Shown piece by piece: positions 42,243 to 51,158 of a stretch of 64,000 nt of DNA (within the stretch, counting starts at the first letter, position 1; every line of letters starts with the position of its first letter). Source of the stretch: Bos javanicus. Taxonomy: Eukaryota; Chordata; Mammalia; Artiodactyla; Bovidae. The stretch lies in assembly GCF_032452875.1 (NCBI RefSeq), contig NC_083877.1:45495724-45559723 (forward strand), in the 5' to 3' direction. The position numbers and the translations under genes are program-made. The notes beneath the pieces are model-generated. The model did no database searches. It saw nothing but the letters and a program-made list of their open reading frames with translations, and had not been told where the DNA came from.

Positions 42243-42462
42243 AATTGAAAGTGAAAGTGAAGTCGCTCAGTTGTGTCCGACTCTTTGCAACCCCCGTGGA
42301 TTGTAGCCCGCCAGGCTCCTCTGTCCATGGGATTCTCCAGGCAAGAATACTGGAGTGGGTGGCCATTTCCTTCTCCAGGGGATCTTCCCAACACAGGGAT
42401 CGAACCCGGATCTCCCGCATTGCAGGCAGATGCTTTATCCTCTGAGCCAGCAGGGAAACCCA
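42243..42462 (-). mobile_element. Bov-tA SINE, second of a same-strand pair
   Basis: Antisense Bov-tA ('GAAAGTGAAAGTGAAGTCGC' to head GAGCCAGCAGGGAAACCC). It abuts the previous copy; the junction lacks the expected GGGAAGCC end of the first. Confidence 0.93.
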
Positions 42463-43060
42463 CAAATCCTTGTACCCATGCCTCAACTGTGTTATGCCTA
42501 AAACCAGCCTCTATACCACTCAGAAAACACTTTTGTCATCACTAACCATGCTGTGTTTCAGATTTTCAGACCTAGGCACCGGTAAGTCTTGAGGTTCAGG
42601 TACGTGCCCGTCTCATGGTGGGAGTGGTGGGTCACCCTGATGAAGTGTAAGACATTGCCCTGCCCTTAAGAAGATTAATCTAGTATGAGGGTGGGGAAAA
42701 CAAACATAGGAAAGAAAAGGGTACAAAGAGATAATTATCCCCTTGTGTACTCAACTTTGGAAGCTGACACATTCAGATCTCTGAGGGTTGGCATGGTCAG
42801 GGAAGGCTTCAGGGAGGAGTTAGAACTTGAATTTAACCAGAGATAGGATTTGAGTAGGCAGAATTTATCTCCAAATAGGCAAACAGGAGAAGCCCTGAGG
42901 TGAGAATGAGTGTGTTGTGCTGATCCTGCTGGGAAGCCAGAGTATCCATACAAGGGCTTTGGGACCTGGCCAAGGTGCTCAGGCTTGATGGGAAGGGAAA
43001 ACAGGTCTTGAGCAGAAGAGAATGTGATCCCGTAAGTGTTTCAGGAAGATGGACTTGGGA
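42463..43060 (-). repeat. intron with a long L2 remnant
   Basis: 42640-43060 reads as antisense L2: 'CATTGCCCTGCCCTTAAG', 'GGAAGGCTTCAGGGAGGAG', 'AGAAGCCCTGAGGTGAGAA', 'GCTGGGAAGCC'. 42463-42640 is unrecognised. Confidence 0.65.
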
Positions 43061-43132
43061 ATGTGCGGGGTGGACTGGGAATGTAGATAGAGGACTGTGA
43101 GCACGAATGCTGAGCGGGAGGTTGTGCTAAAG

Positions 43133-43343
43133 GTTGCTGTTTAGTCACTTGAGTCATGTCTGACTCTGTGTGACCCTATGGACGGCAGCCTGCCAGTCTC
43201 ATCTGTCCATGGGATTCTTTAGGCGAGAGTACTGGAGTGGGTTGCCACGCCCTCCTCCAGGGGATCTTCCCAACCCAGGGATCAAACCTGGGTCTCCTGC
43301 ATTGCAGGTAGATTTTTTGTTGCTGAGCTACCAGGGAAGCCCA
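43133..43343 (-). mobile_element. Bov-tA SINE
   Basis: Antisense Bov-tA ('GTTTAGTCACTTGAGTCATG' to head GAGCTACCAGGGAAGCCCA). Confidence 0.93.
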
Positions 43344-43351
43344 AGGGTAAG

Positions 43352-43428
43352 GTGTATTCATCTGCAAAAGTCTAGCTCTTACACTAAGGGTGCTAAGGGT
43401 ATTCATCTGTAACGGTCTAGCTCTGTAG
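43352..43428 (+). repeat. short tandem duplication, period 46
   Basis: GTATTCATCTGCAAAAGTCT, then AGCTCTTA, recurs 46 bases later as GTATTCATCTGTAACGGTCT, then AGCTCTGT. Both copies lie between a Bov-tA and an L2 remnant. Confidence 0.85.
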
Positions 43429-43439
43429 GGTGCTGGGCC

Positions 43440-43680
43440 TGAGGAGTCTAGTCCGTTTCATTCAGAACACATACGCCGCAGCTCTGCTGTGTGTCCATCA
43501 TGTGCCTGGGGATACAGAGATGGGTGACTGTGGGCTCTGCTGGAGGATCCCACTGTCTAGTGAGGAAGAGAAATATACAAAGAGAGAATTTCGATAAGAC
43601 TCACTGAATGTCTTAGGACAGAGGGGTGCAACAGAGATGGGAACAGAGGAGGGCCCTGTGTCCAGGCCACAAAGAACATT
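43440..43680 (-). repeat. L2 remnant
   Basis: Antisense L2-like text: 'CATGTGCCTGGGGATACAGA', 'GGATCCCACTGTCTAGTGAG'. Confidence 0.6.
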
Positions 43681-43889
43681 TCAAAGGAAAGATCAGTAGT
43701 GACTAAATAATTTCTGGCTGACTTGCCTGTGCTTTGACAGAGGAAGTCTCATGTTTGCAGACTGAGAAAAGATTCCTGCCCTTTCTTCCCCATTGACTGT
43801 CAAGTTCTTGGTGATCCTGTAGCCCAGTAGCATGTGTGATGGGAACTGCTGACCCCTCTCTGAGTTCACTCTTGGTTGGATAATTACAG

Positions 43890-44420
43890 TTATCGATGAA
43901 AGCTTACAGTCGATCTAAGAAAGAAAAGGAAAATTTTATTTGAGCCAAATTGTATTATAATCTAGGAAGAGCATTCCAGAAAATTCCAAGAACTCTTCTG
44001 CCCATGAGGAATCAAAACACAGTTATGTAAGTTTTGTGAAACAGAGGGCAATACATTAAGTGACATATTATTGACAGTTTACACAATCCAGATCTATGTG
44101 TCATGATGGCCCCTTCTAAGATCAAAAAGGAATGTTATCTTTTAAGGAGTTGTTGCTGGGGGAATGTTGCTCGTCATGGTTGAGCAGATATTTCTGCCCG
44201 TGAAGGAGGTTTGGTGATGTATAATGTGGATTCACAATGCACAGTAGAAGGGGAGAGAGGGGCCAAAGGGCAGAGAAATTTTTAATGTTTAAATGTTATT
44301 TGTCTTGCCATAACACACGAACTTCATTTCACATGGTATCTGTTGTACCGGTTGAGGTTATCTATGTGAGTATTTATTTTCTCTCTCCTGCTTTTCTACT
44401 GTTAAATCAACACAGGAAGT
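43890..44420. repeat. possible ancient LTR-like repeat
   Basis: 'GGAAAATTTTATTTGAGCCA', 'GATCAAAAAGGAATGTTATC' and 'GAAGGAGGTTTGGTGATGTA' look like an old interspersed repeat, perhaps a long terminal repeat of an ancient endogenous element. No internal genes are seen and no family is assigned. Confidence 0.35.
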
Positions 44421-44989
44421 TTTAAAAAGGGAATATTCACTTAACTATTCATCATCCCAGCACACTTGTGCATCTGTGTTCTCTACTACTTTTTGGCCAC
44501 ACACGTATGTTTAAATAAAATGAGAATAGTTATCAAATTGTACATACCATCTGTGCATGTTCCCGTAACATTATTTTATAAACATGTCCCACCCGATGCT
44601 CCTATTTATCATCTTGATGTTTATGTCATCTTCCATTACCTCCGGAACAGCTAATTACCACCCATTTCCTTCGTGGAAGATTTTTAGTTTGTTTCCAGAT
44701 TTTCCTTGTCTACGGAGCTGTACTCTTTCTTTTGAGGTCTCTCCATTGGCTACATTCCCAAAGAACCCTGCACTTGGATTCAGATAATCTGATTTAAAAT
44801 TCCAGATCTGTATCTAGTTAGCTCTGTGGTTTTAACTATCTGAGCCTCAACTTTCTGGTCTGTGATAATACTGATCATGCAGGGTGTTGAGATATGAGCC
44901 AGGGCCAATAAAGGACCTTTCATGAAGGACCTTCACATTCAGGCACAGCTGATATCACCCAGTACAAGCATGTGAGTGAGTATTTTATG
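44421..44989 (+). repeat. intron with MIR
   Basis: 44770-44920 is a probable sense MIR ('GTTAGCTCTGTGGTTTTAAC', 'TCTGAGCCTCAACTTTCTGG'). The rest is unrecognised. Confidence 0.5.
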
Positions 44990-45345
44990 GTTCTTTTTTT
45001 ATCTGTCTATATAGAGAGATAATTCACAGACCGTTTAATTCACTTATTTAGTATATGTGCTGCCAAAGTGAACACGCAATTCACTCATTTATAGTGTACA
45101 ACTCAGTGGCTTTTACTCTATTCCCAGAATTGTGCATCATCACCACCATCAATTAAGAACATTTCATTACCCTCAAAAAGAAACTCCATGCCCATTAACA
45201 AATTAACAGTCATTCCCCATCTCCCTCAATCCCTCCCAACCCTAAGCAACCACTAATCTACAGATTTTGTCCCTATGTATTTGCCTATTGTGGTCATTTT
45301 TTGTAAATGGAATTATACAATACATGCTGTTTTATGACTGGCTTT
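44990..45345 (-). mobile_element. old L1 fragment, split by a composite insertion
   Basis: Antisense L1-like text ('GTGTACAACTCAGTGGCTTT', 'CCAACCCTAAGCAACCACTA', 'TTATACAATACATGCTG'). It resumes at 46175-46334 ('CATTCCTTTGGGTTGCCGA', 'AATATTCCATTGTATGGATA'). Confidence 0.75.
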
Positions 45346-45636
45346 TTTTCTTCTTTTCTTTGTTAATGCAGCTTTTATTTCAGTAGACCAACAAGTTCTT
45401 ACTAAGTACATATTTATATGTTCTTTTCACTGGTTCAGACATCATATAGACATAATGAAATAGTTCCTATTTGAAACTATTTAAGGGTCTCTTAGTAATA
45501 TGAGGAAGACAGTTATCCAAAAGCAGCAATAAAATACTATGTGATAAGAACTCCAGCAGAAGTATAAACCAAGTGGAAGAAGAGCAAAGAGAAAGGAAGA
45601 AAACTGAATTTACCAATTTACCTTAGAACTCTGACA
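45346..45636 (-). pseudogene. apparent retroposed mRNA 3' end (source gene unknown)
   Basis: Read on the minus strand this ~290-base segment ends in GAAATAAAAGCTGCATTAAC, then AAAGAAAAGAAGAAAAAAA: a polyadenylation signal about 16 bases before an A-rich tail. It interrupts an old L1, whose target text ATGACTGGCTTTTTTTC (45334) is echoed as ATGGCTGGCTTCTTTC at 46159. No coding frame is present, so it would be a 3' untranslated segment. I do not recognise the source. An unnamed SINE or LINE tail is the alternative. Confidence 0.55.
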
Positions 45637-45855
45637 TTCATTGGAAAAGACCCTGATGATGGAAAAATTGAGTGCAAGAGGAGAAGGGGGCGACAGAGGA
45701 TGAGATAGTTGGATGGCATCACTGACTCAATGGACATGAGTTTGAGGAAACTTAGGGAGGTAGAGATGGACAGAGAAGCCTGGCATTCTGCAGTTCATGG
45801 AGTCATAAAGAGTCGGACACGACTTAGTGACTCAACAACAACAACATCAACAATA
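45637..45855 (+). mobile_element. BovB LINE 3' fragment
   Basis: Sense BovB tail from CATTGGAAAAGACCCTGATG to GGACACGACTTAGTGACTC, followed by an ACAACAACAACATCAACA tail. Confidence 0.92.
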
Positions 45856-45857
45856 TG

Positions 45858-46050
45858 TATGCTGCTGCTGCTGCTAAGTCGCTTCAGTCGTGTCCGACTC
45901 TGTGTGACCCCATAGATGGCAGCCCATCAAGCTCTCCCATCCCTGGGATTCTCCATGCAAGAACACTGGAATGGGTTGCCATTTCCTTCTCCAGTGCATG
46001 AAAGGGAAAAGGGAAAGTGAAGTCGCTCAGTCGTGTCCGACTCTTTGCAA
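45858..46050 (-). mobile_element. Bov-A2 SINE, second monomer truncated
   Basis: (CTG)n start, full first monomer and linker, then the second monomer stops after GTCCGACTCTTTGCAAC. Confidence 0.92.
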
Positions 46051-46071
46051 CATGACTATATACATATATAT

Positions 46072-46074
<3 letters not shown>

Positions 46075-46108
<34 letters not shown>
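46075..46108 (+). repeat. (AC)n microsatellite
   Basis: An uninterrupted AC run of about 17 units after a TACATATATATACA stretch, between two SINE fragments. Confidence 0.97.
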
Positions 46109-46109
<1 letters not shown>

Positions 46110-46111
<2 letters not shown>

Positions 46112-46158
46112 GCTTCCCTGGTGGTTCAGTGGTAAAGAAGCTGCCTGTCAATGCAGGA
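46110..46158 (+). mobile_element. Bov-tA head fragment
   Basis: GGCTTCCCTGGTGGTTCAGT to TGTCAATGCAGGA, ending at the L1 target duplicate. Confidence 0.88.
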
Positions 46159-46334
46159 ATGGCTGGCTTCTTTCACTTAGCATGTTTTCAAGGCTCCACG
46201 TTGTAACATGTATCAACACTTCATTCCTTTGGGTTGCCGAATAATATTCCATTGTATGGATATAGGACCTTTTGTTTATTCATACATCTGTTGGTGGATA
46301 TTTAGGTTGTGTGGTTTTTGATATGCAGTGCTAA

Positions 46335-46589
46335 CTTTTTGTTGTTCAGTCACTAAGTCGTGTCTGACTCTGCTACCTTGTGGACTGTATCACGCCAGGC
46401 TTCCCTGTCCTTCAGCATCTCCCAGAGTTGGCTCAAACTCATGTTCGTTGAGTTGGTGATGCCATCCAACCATCTCATCCTCTGTCTCCCTCTTCTCCTG
46501 ATTTCCATCTTTCCCGGCATCAGAGTCTTTTCCAATGAGTCAGCTCTTTGTTTCAGATGGCCAAAGTATTGGAGCTTCAGCTTCAGCAC
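46335..46589 (-). mobile_element. BovB LINE 3' fragment with target-site duplication
   Basis: Antisense BovB ('TTGTTGTTCAGTCACTAAG' to TTGGAGCTTCAGCTTCAGC). GCAGTGCTAA (46325-46334) and GCAGTGTTAA (46590-46599) flank it. Confidence 0.93.
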
Positions 46590-46599
46590 GCAGTGTTAA

Positions 46600-47044
46600 T
46601 TGGCATCTATCAAATACTGTTGCATGCTGCAAACTGCTGATGTGCCAAAAAATTGGTACCTTTTTCATCATAGCAGTCAAACTGTAGAAATTAGGTAACT
46701 GCTGGGACATCCATTGGAGAGATGTCCCCATGAGTTATGAGGAATTCCGGGCCAAGTAAGCACACACCCTTTAGGAAGGTACCTTTGCCTTCTTTTCTAT
46801 AGCTTTCTCCAGGGCTGGGAGATCAGAGGAAGCAACTCCTTCAGAAGGTAGAGAAGGCTTCCTGGAGTAAGGGCCCTTCAAGGATGGAAAGTCTGACTGG
46901 AGTTAAGAGGAGGTGGGAATTTTGGGCAGGTGTGAGCAGGGGATGGGTTGCCATGATAGGAGAGTGGAGGCAGGATTTAGGGGGCCTGGAAACGGCAGAG
47001 GCCAGATTATAGGCTGAGGGGATCTTATACCTTCCATCATTTGG
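46600..47044 (-). repeat. intron with L2 remnant
   Basis: 46800-47030 is antisense L2-like ('GAGAAGGCTTCCTGGAGTAA', 'GGATTTAGGGGGCCTGGAA'). Confidence 0.55.
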
Positions 47045-47250
47045 GGGGGTATAGGTGGCTCAGACGGTAAAACGTATGTCTACAATGTGGGAGACCCGGG
47101 TTCGATCCCTGGGTCGGGAAGATCCGCTGGAGAAGGAAATGGCAATCCACTCCAGTACTATTGCCTGGAAAATCCCATGGACAGAGGAGCCTGGTAGGCT
47201 ACAGTCTATGGGGTTGCAAAGAGTCAGACACGACTGAGCAACTTCACTTA
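47045..47250 (+). mobile_element. Bov-tA SINE
   Basis: Sense Bov-tA with an excellent box B-like GGGTTCGATCCCTGGGTC; it ends ACGACTGAGCAACTTCACTT and directly precedes a Bov-A2. Confidence 0.95.
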
Positions 47251-47254
47251 TGAG

Positions 47255-47533
47255 AGGCGAAGGCAATGGCACCCCACTCCAGTACTCTTGCCTGGAAAAT
47301 CCCATGGATGGAGGAGCCTGGTAGGCTGCAGTCCATGGGGTGGCTAAGAGTCTGACACGACTGAGCGACTTCACTTTCACTTTTCACTTTTATGCATTGG
47401 AGAAGCAAATGGCAACCCACTCCAGTGTTCTTGCCTAGAAAATCCCAGGGACGGCGGAGCCTGGTGGGCTGCCGTCTATGGAGTTGCACAGAGTCAGACA
47501 GGACTGAAGTGACTTAGCAGCAGCAGCAGCAGG
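47255..47533 (+). mobile_element. Bov-A2 dimeric SINE
   Basis: Sense dimer: GGCAATGGCACCCCACTCC, linker TTCACTTTCACTTTTCACTT, second monomer, (AGC)n tail at the end. Confidence 0.95.
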
Positions 47534-49105
47534 ATGAGAGGGTTGTGTGCTGACAAGCATGGTGGAGTGAGGATGGCCTGCCACTGACTTGAAGCTTGCC
47601 TCCTTCCCTGTAGCTGGCAGAGGTTTTTCTGAGTGTGGTTCAAGCTTCCCTGCATGTTCAGTGGCTTCCTGAAGCTGGGCTACCCACAGGTAGCCTGTGG
47701 GTGGAAGGAAGACAGTCTCCACTTCCTTCTTGGCTCTCTGTGAGATGAATGTAATCTGGACGTGGCTTTCTCTTCTCCCAGCTGCCATGTAGGCACCACG
47801 GCTGAGCTGTCTGAAACATGAGGCAGGGTGGAGGGGGTGAGAACAGGGCTGCCTGTCAGGAGTCCTGACTGGCCCTGGCTCTGTTACTGCACAGGAGAAC
47901 AGAGGACTCAGTCTGGGCCATTCCCTTTGCTGGTCCCTGCTTTCCCCATCTATAAAGGGAGGGTGATGGTGATAAGTTCCCTTTACTTCCACCACCAAGT
48001 TCTGCAGAATTTTATTGTGTACTGGGGGATCTCCAACAGCTTTCCTTGGTGGGATCTGTCCTGCTTTGGAGGGGGTGGATCGTGGCTTCTCTGGAGGGTC
48101 TTGATATAGCTACTGGGATTGAACATCTTTAGGTGTTGGAGGAGTGGGGAATCATGGTGCCAGGGGCTGATAGATATTTATAGACCAGGATATAACAGGA
48201 GGAGAGAATGTTCTGGTGTCTTTCTGCCACCTGACCAGTCAGCCTGGAGGGCTGTGGCCTCTGCTAGCAAGGGCCAGGTCTCTGACTCTGGCCTGTTTGG
48301 GGTAGATTGGCAACAGCTACATATGTCAGATTCGGTGGTAGTGCCTCTGTGGCAGCAGAGGGGTCAGGGCTGGCCCAGGGAAGCTGGGGCCAAGTGTGGT
48401 GGGCAGGGACCACTCGGTGTGGGTTGATCCTGAAGCTGTCATGGGCATGAGGGGGTGCCAGGAGATGACACGAGCAGAGAGATGCTGGGCAGGCTGGTCC
48501 TGCCCGCATGACTGACGTTTACGTGGGATGGGTCTGGTTCTACTCCTGCATCCAGTGCTTCACTTCCCTCTTTTGTGGGCCAGATGGCTTCTTATTTTTT
48601 TTTTCTTCCTGCCCCCACCTTGGCCATCTCTCTCCCAGTGTTTTCTATCGACTTCGAGCATGAGAGACTCTGGGCACGTTGGTCTAAGCCCATTCCCATT
48701 TTGGGAGTTTGTTCCCACCTTCTGGGTTGTTCCAGGCTTTCCTTTATCCATCTTCTGCAGCACCTGTGCATCTTCCCTGACCTGCACATGGTATTCCTGG
48801 ACCAGCAGCTGGGATTTAAGTCAAGGGAAGATTATGTTTCTCTTCTTGTTTCCAGTATCTATGGTGACTATATTTACTAACTCCCTGATCAAAACACATA
48901 GCCTCACACACAGAGCCTGAGTGTAGAACAAAATGTTCACTATATCTGCTAGGCAGGATGATTTGCCATGAGCTGCCTGGGTACCTACCTTACTGACAGC
49001 CTCCTGGCTTCTGCAGCACCACAGGTAGGAAGATCCCTCAGGGGTAGGTATTGGACCTACTCAGAAGATGTGCTTGTTGCATTAAAGGCAAAAGCTTTCA
49101 CCCTT
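47534..49105. other. intron, mostly unique, with a MIR
   Basis: 47860-47990 is a sense MIR ('CTGGCTCTGTTACTGCACAG', 'TGCTTTCCCCATCTATAAAG'). Frames of 187 codons (minus, partly SINE) and 130 codons (plus, 48528-48920) have no known domain. I looked here for a kinase exon and found none. Confidence 0.45.
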
Positions 49106-49815
49106 GTTGTTATTGTTCAGTCACTAAGTCATGTCTGATTCTTTGTGACCCCATGGACTGTGCACGCCAGGCTTCCCTGTTCTTCACCATCTCCCAGATT
49201 TGCTCAAACTCAAGTCCGTTGAGTGGGTGATGCCATCCAACCATCTCCTCCTTTGTTGTCCCCTTCTCCTCTTGCCCTCAATGTTTCCTTACATCAGGGT
49301 CTTTTCCAATGAGTCAGCTCTTCGAATCAGGTGACCGAAGTATTGGAGCTTCAGTTTCATCATCAGTCCTTCCAGTGACTATTCAGGGTTGATTTCCTTT
49401 AGGGTTGACTGGTTTGATCTCCTTGCAGTCCAAGGGACTCTCATGAGTCTTCTCCAGCACCACAGTTTGAAAGTATCAATTCTTCGGTGCTCAGCCTTCT
49501 TTATGGTTCAACTCTCACATCCATACATGACTACTGGAAAAACCATAGCTTTGACTCTAGGGACCTTTGTCAACAAAGTGATGTCTCTGCTTCTTAATAT
49601 GCTGTCTAGGTTTGTCTTAGCTTTCCTTCCAAGGAGCAAGTGTCTTTATTTCAAGGCTGCAGTCACCATTCACAGAGATTTTGGAGCCCAAGAAAATAAA
49701 ATCTGTCACTGTTTCCCCCCTTTTCCCAGCTATTTGCTATGAAGTGATAGGACTGTATTCTATGATCTTAGTTTTTTGAATGTTGAGTTTTAAGCCAGCT
49801 TTTTCATTTGCACTA
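49106..49815 (-). mobile_element. BovB LINE fragment
   Basis: Antisense BovB from 'GTTATTGTTCAGTCACTAAG' through the RVPWTARRSNQS region to 'GAATGTTGAGTTTTAAGCC'. It is one of the more diverged copies and the coding relic has several stops. Confidence 0.92.
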
Positions 49816-50165
49816 ACCTTAAGTGCTAGCTTTGGGTCAGAGCAGGACAGCAGATAGACCAGCTGAGCAACTGCTTTGGGCTTAGTTTTCTGGCCTGGGG
49901 TGGGGCTTTGGTAGTCACCTTCCTTACTTATGTAAGTACTGGAGGATTAGGTAAGAGTGTTTTGAAGAGCTCATCTAAAAGGAGCTTTGGGAGGAGAAGG
50001 AATTAATGTTTCAAATGAGGAAAGAAAGAGAAGCCGTCACTAATTTGGGCCCTAAAGCCAGAAATCTGTGGCTGCTGGGAGGGAGGGTGCAAGTCCCAGA
50101 GTCGTGGGATCCTTGGGTCGTATCTCTGGATGACTCAGGAGGTGGTTCTGCATGTGCTCAGTGCA

Positions 50166-50167
<2 letters not shown>
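49816..50167. other. intron, no feature seen
   Basis: Unique intronic DNA before a (GT)n run; nothing recognised. Confidence 0.4.

Positions 50168-50214
<47 letters not shown>
50168..50214 (+). repeat. (GT)n microsatellite
   Basis: About 23 uninterrupted GT units, long enough to expect length polymorphism. Confidence 0.98.
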
Positions 50215-50217
<3 letters not shown>

Positions 50218-50298
50218 AGGCCTGTGAGAAAGTCCATTGCCAAACCAGCCAGCAGATTCTACTGAGGCCTGGCAGATGTGGCATGCATATGTGGCAAT

Positions 50299-50430
50299 GC
50301 TGCTGCTGCTGCTAAGTCACTTCAGTCGTGTCCGACTCTGTGCGACCCATAGACGGCAGCCCACCAGGCTCCTCTGTCCCTGGGATTCTCCAGGCAAGAA
50401 CACTGGAGTGGGGTGCCATTGCCTTCTCTG
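50299..50430 (-). mobile_element. Bov-A monomer with target-site duplication
   Basis: Single antisense Bov-A unit with (CTG)n start, ending GGTGCCATTGCCTTCTCTG. ATATGTGGCAAT flanks it at 50287-50298 and 50431-50442, showing it inserted as a monomer rather than losing half of a dimer later. Confidence 0.95.
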
Positions 50431-50442
50431 ATATGTGGCAAT

Positions 50443-50780
50443 AACAGCTTGCAAAGTCTGTTTCCTGCTGAGGAGATCAAAATCCTCAACACTCTCCTGG
50501 TCTAAACAAAGCTGTCTCATCCAGGCAAAGGTATTAGCATGAGGCAGGTCATGTTTGATGATGATGATTTTAAAAAAGAAAAGAACCCCCTATTGAATTA
50601 ATGAATCTAGGCATTGATCATCAGAAGCTGTTAATATCACTGAGAGAGAGACAGCCAGCCAGCTATATTATGTGCTTCCAACCTCCTGATGGAAGCACGT
50701 AATATTACCTGGGGAGTTTTGCCAGAAACTCAAACTTGAATCAGATTTAGCATCTCCATCCAGCTACAAATCTACAGGAT
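50443..50780. other. intron, no feature seen
   Basis: Unique intronic DNA; nothing recognised. Confidence 0.4.
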
Positions 50781-50793
50781 ATACAGGGGACAA

Positions 50794-50913
50794 GGAAATG
50801 GCTACCCACTCCAGTATTCTTGCCTGGAGAATCCTGTGGACAGAGGAGCCTGGTGGGCTGCTGTCCATGGGGTCGCATAGAGTCAGACACAACTGAAGCG
50901 ACTTAGCATGTAT
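50794..50913 (+). mobile_element. 5'-truncated Bov-tA/Bov-A with target-site duplication
   Basis: Sense BovA body without the tRNA-like head ('GGAAATGGCTACCCACTCC' to CAACTGAAGCGACTTAGC). ATACAGGGGACAA (from 50781) and GCATAGGGGACAA (from 50914) flank it. Confidence 0.92.
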
Positions 50914-51099
50914 GCATAGGGGACAACAGAGCATGCTAAACAACACCATGGGGATGTAATCAACAAACCCCAGACTATGGGAGGCTCTAAGTCAAAATAT
51001 CTCTAGTATATTCAACAAATGGATTGTGAGAGAAAGAGAAGTGGGGCAGGGAGGAACCTATAGATTAAAAGAGGTTTTACTCTTTTAAGGAATATTTTC

Positions 51100-51154
51100 G
51101 GGCTTCTCAGGTGGTGCTACTGGCAAAGAATCCACCTGCAATGCAGGAGATGTA
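51100..51154 (+). mobile_element. Bov-tA SINE, 5' part, split by a young L1
   Basis: GGGCTTCTCAGGTGGTGCTA to ATGCAGGAGATGTA. The element resumes at 54505-54648. Outer flanks AAGGAATATTTTC (51087-51099) and AAGGAACATTTTC (54649-54661) are its own target duplication. Confidence 0.95.
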
Positions 51155-51158
51155 AGAG

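Noticed and set aside
43890..44420. Endogenous retrovirus provirus
   Set aside because: Only LTR-like phrases are seen; no gag, pol or env coding text or paired LTR is present, so at most a solitary ancient LTR is possible.
47045..47120. tRNA gene
   Set aside because: The GGGTTCGATCCCTGGGTC box belongs to the tRNA-like head of a Bov-tA SINE; the cloverleaf is not intact and the same head recurs across the window.
47435..47998. 187-codon minus-strand open frame
   Set aside because: Its C-terminal part is Bov-A2 sequence and the rest has no domain, codon signal or plausible splice context.
48528..48920. Candidate DAPK2 kinase exon
   Set aside because: The translation has none of the kinase motifs (GQFAIV, AAKFIKK or later) expected after the first exon.
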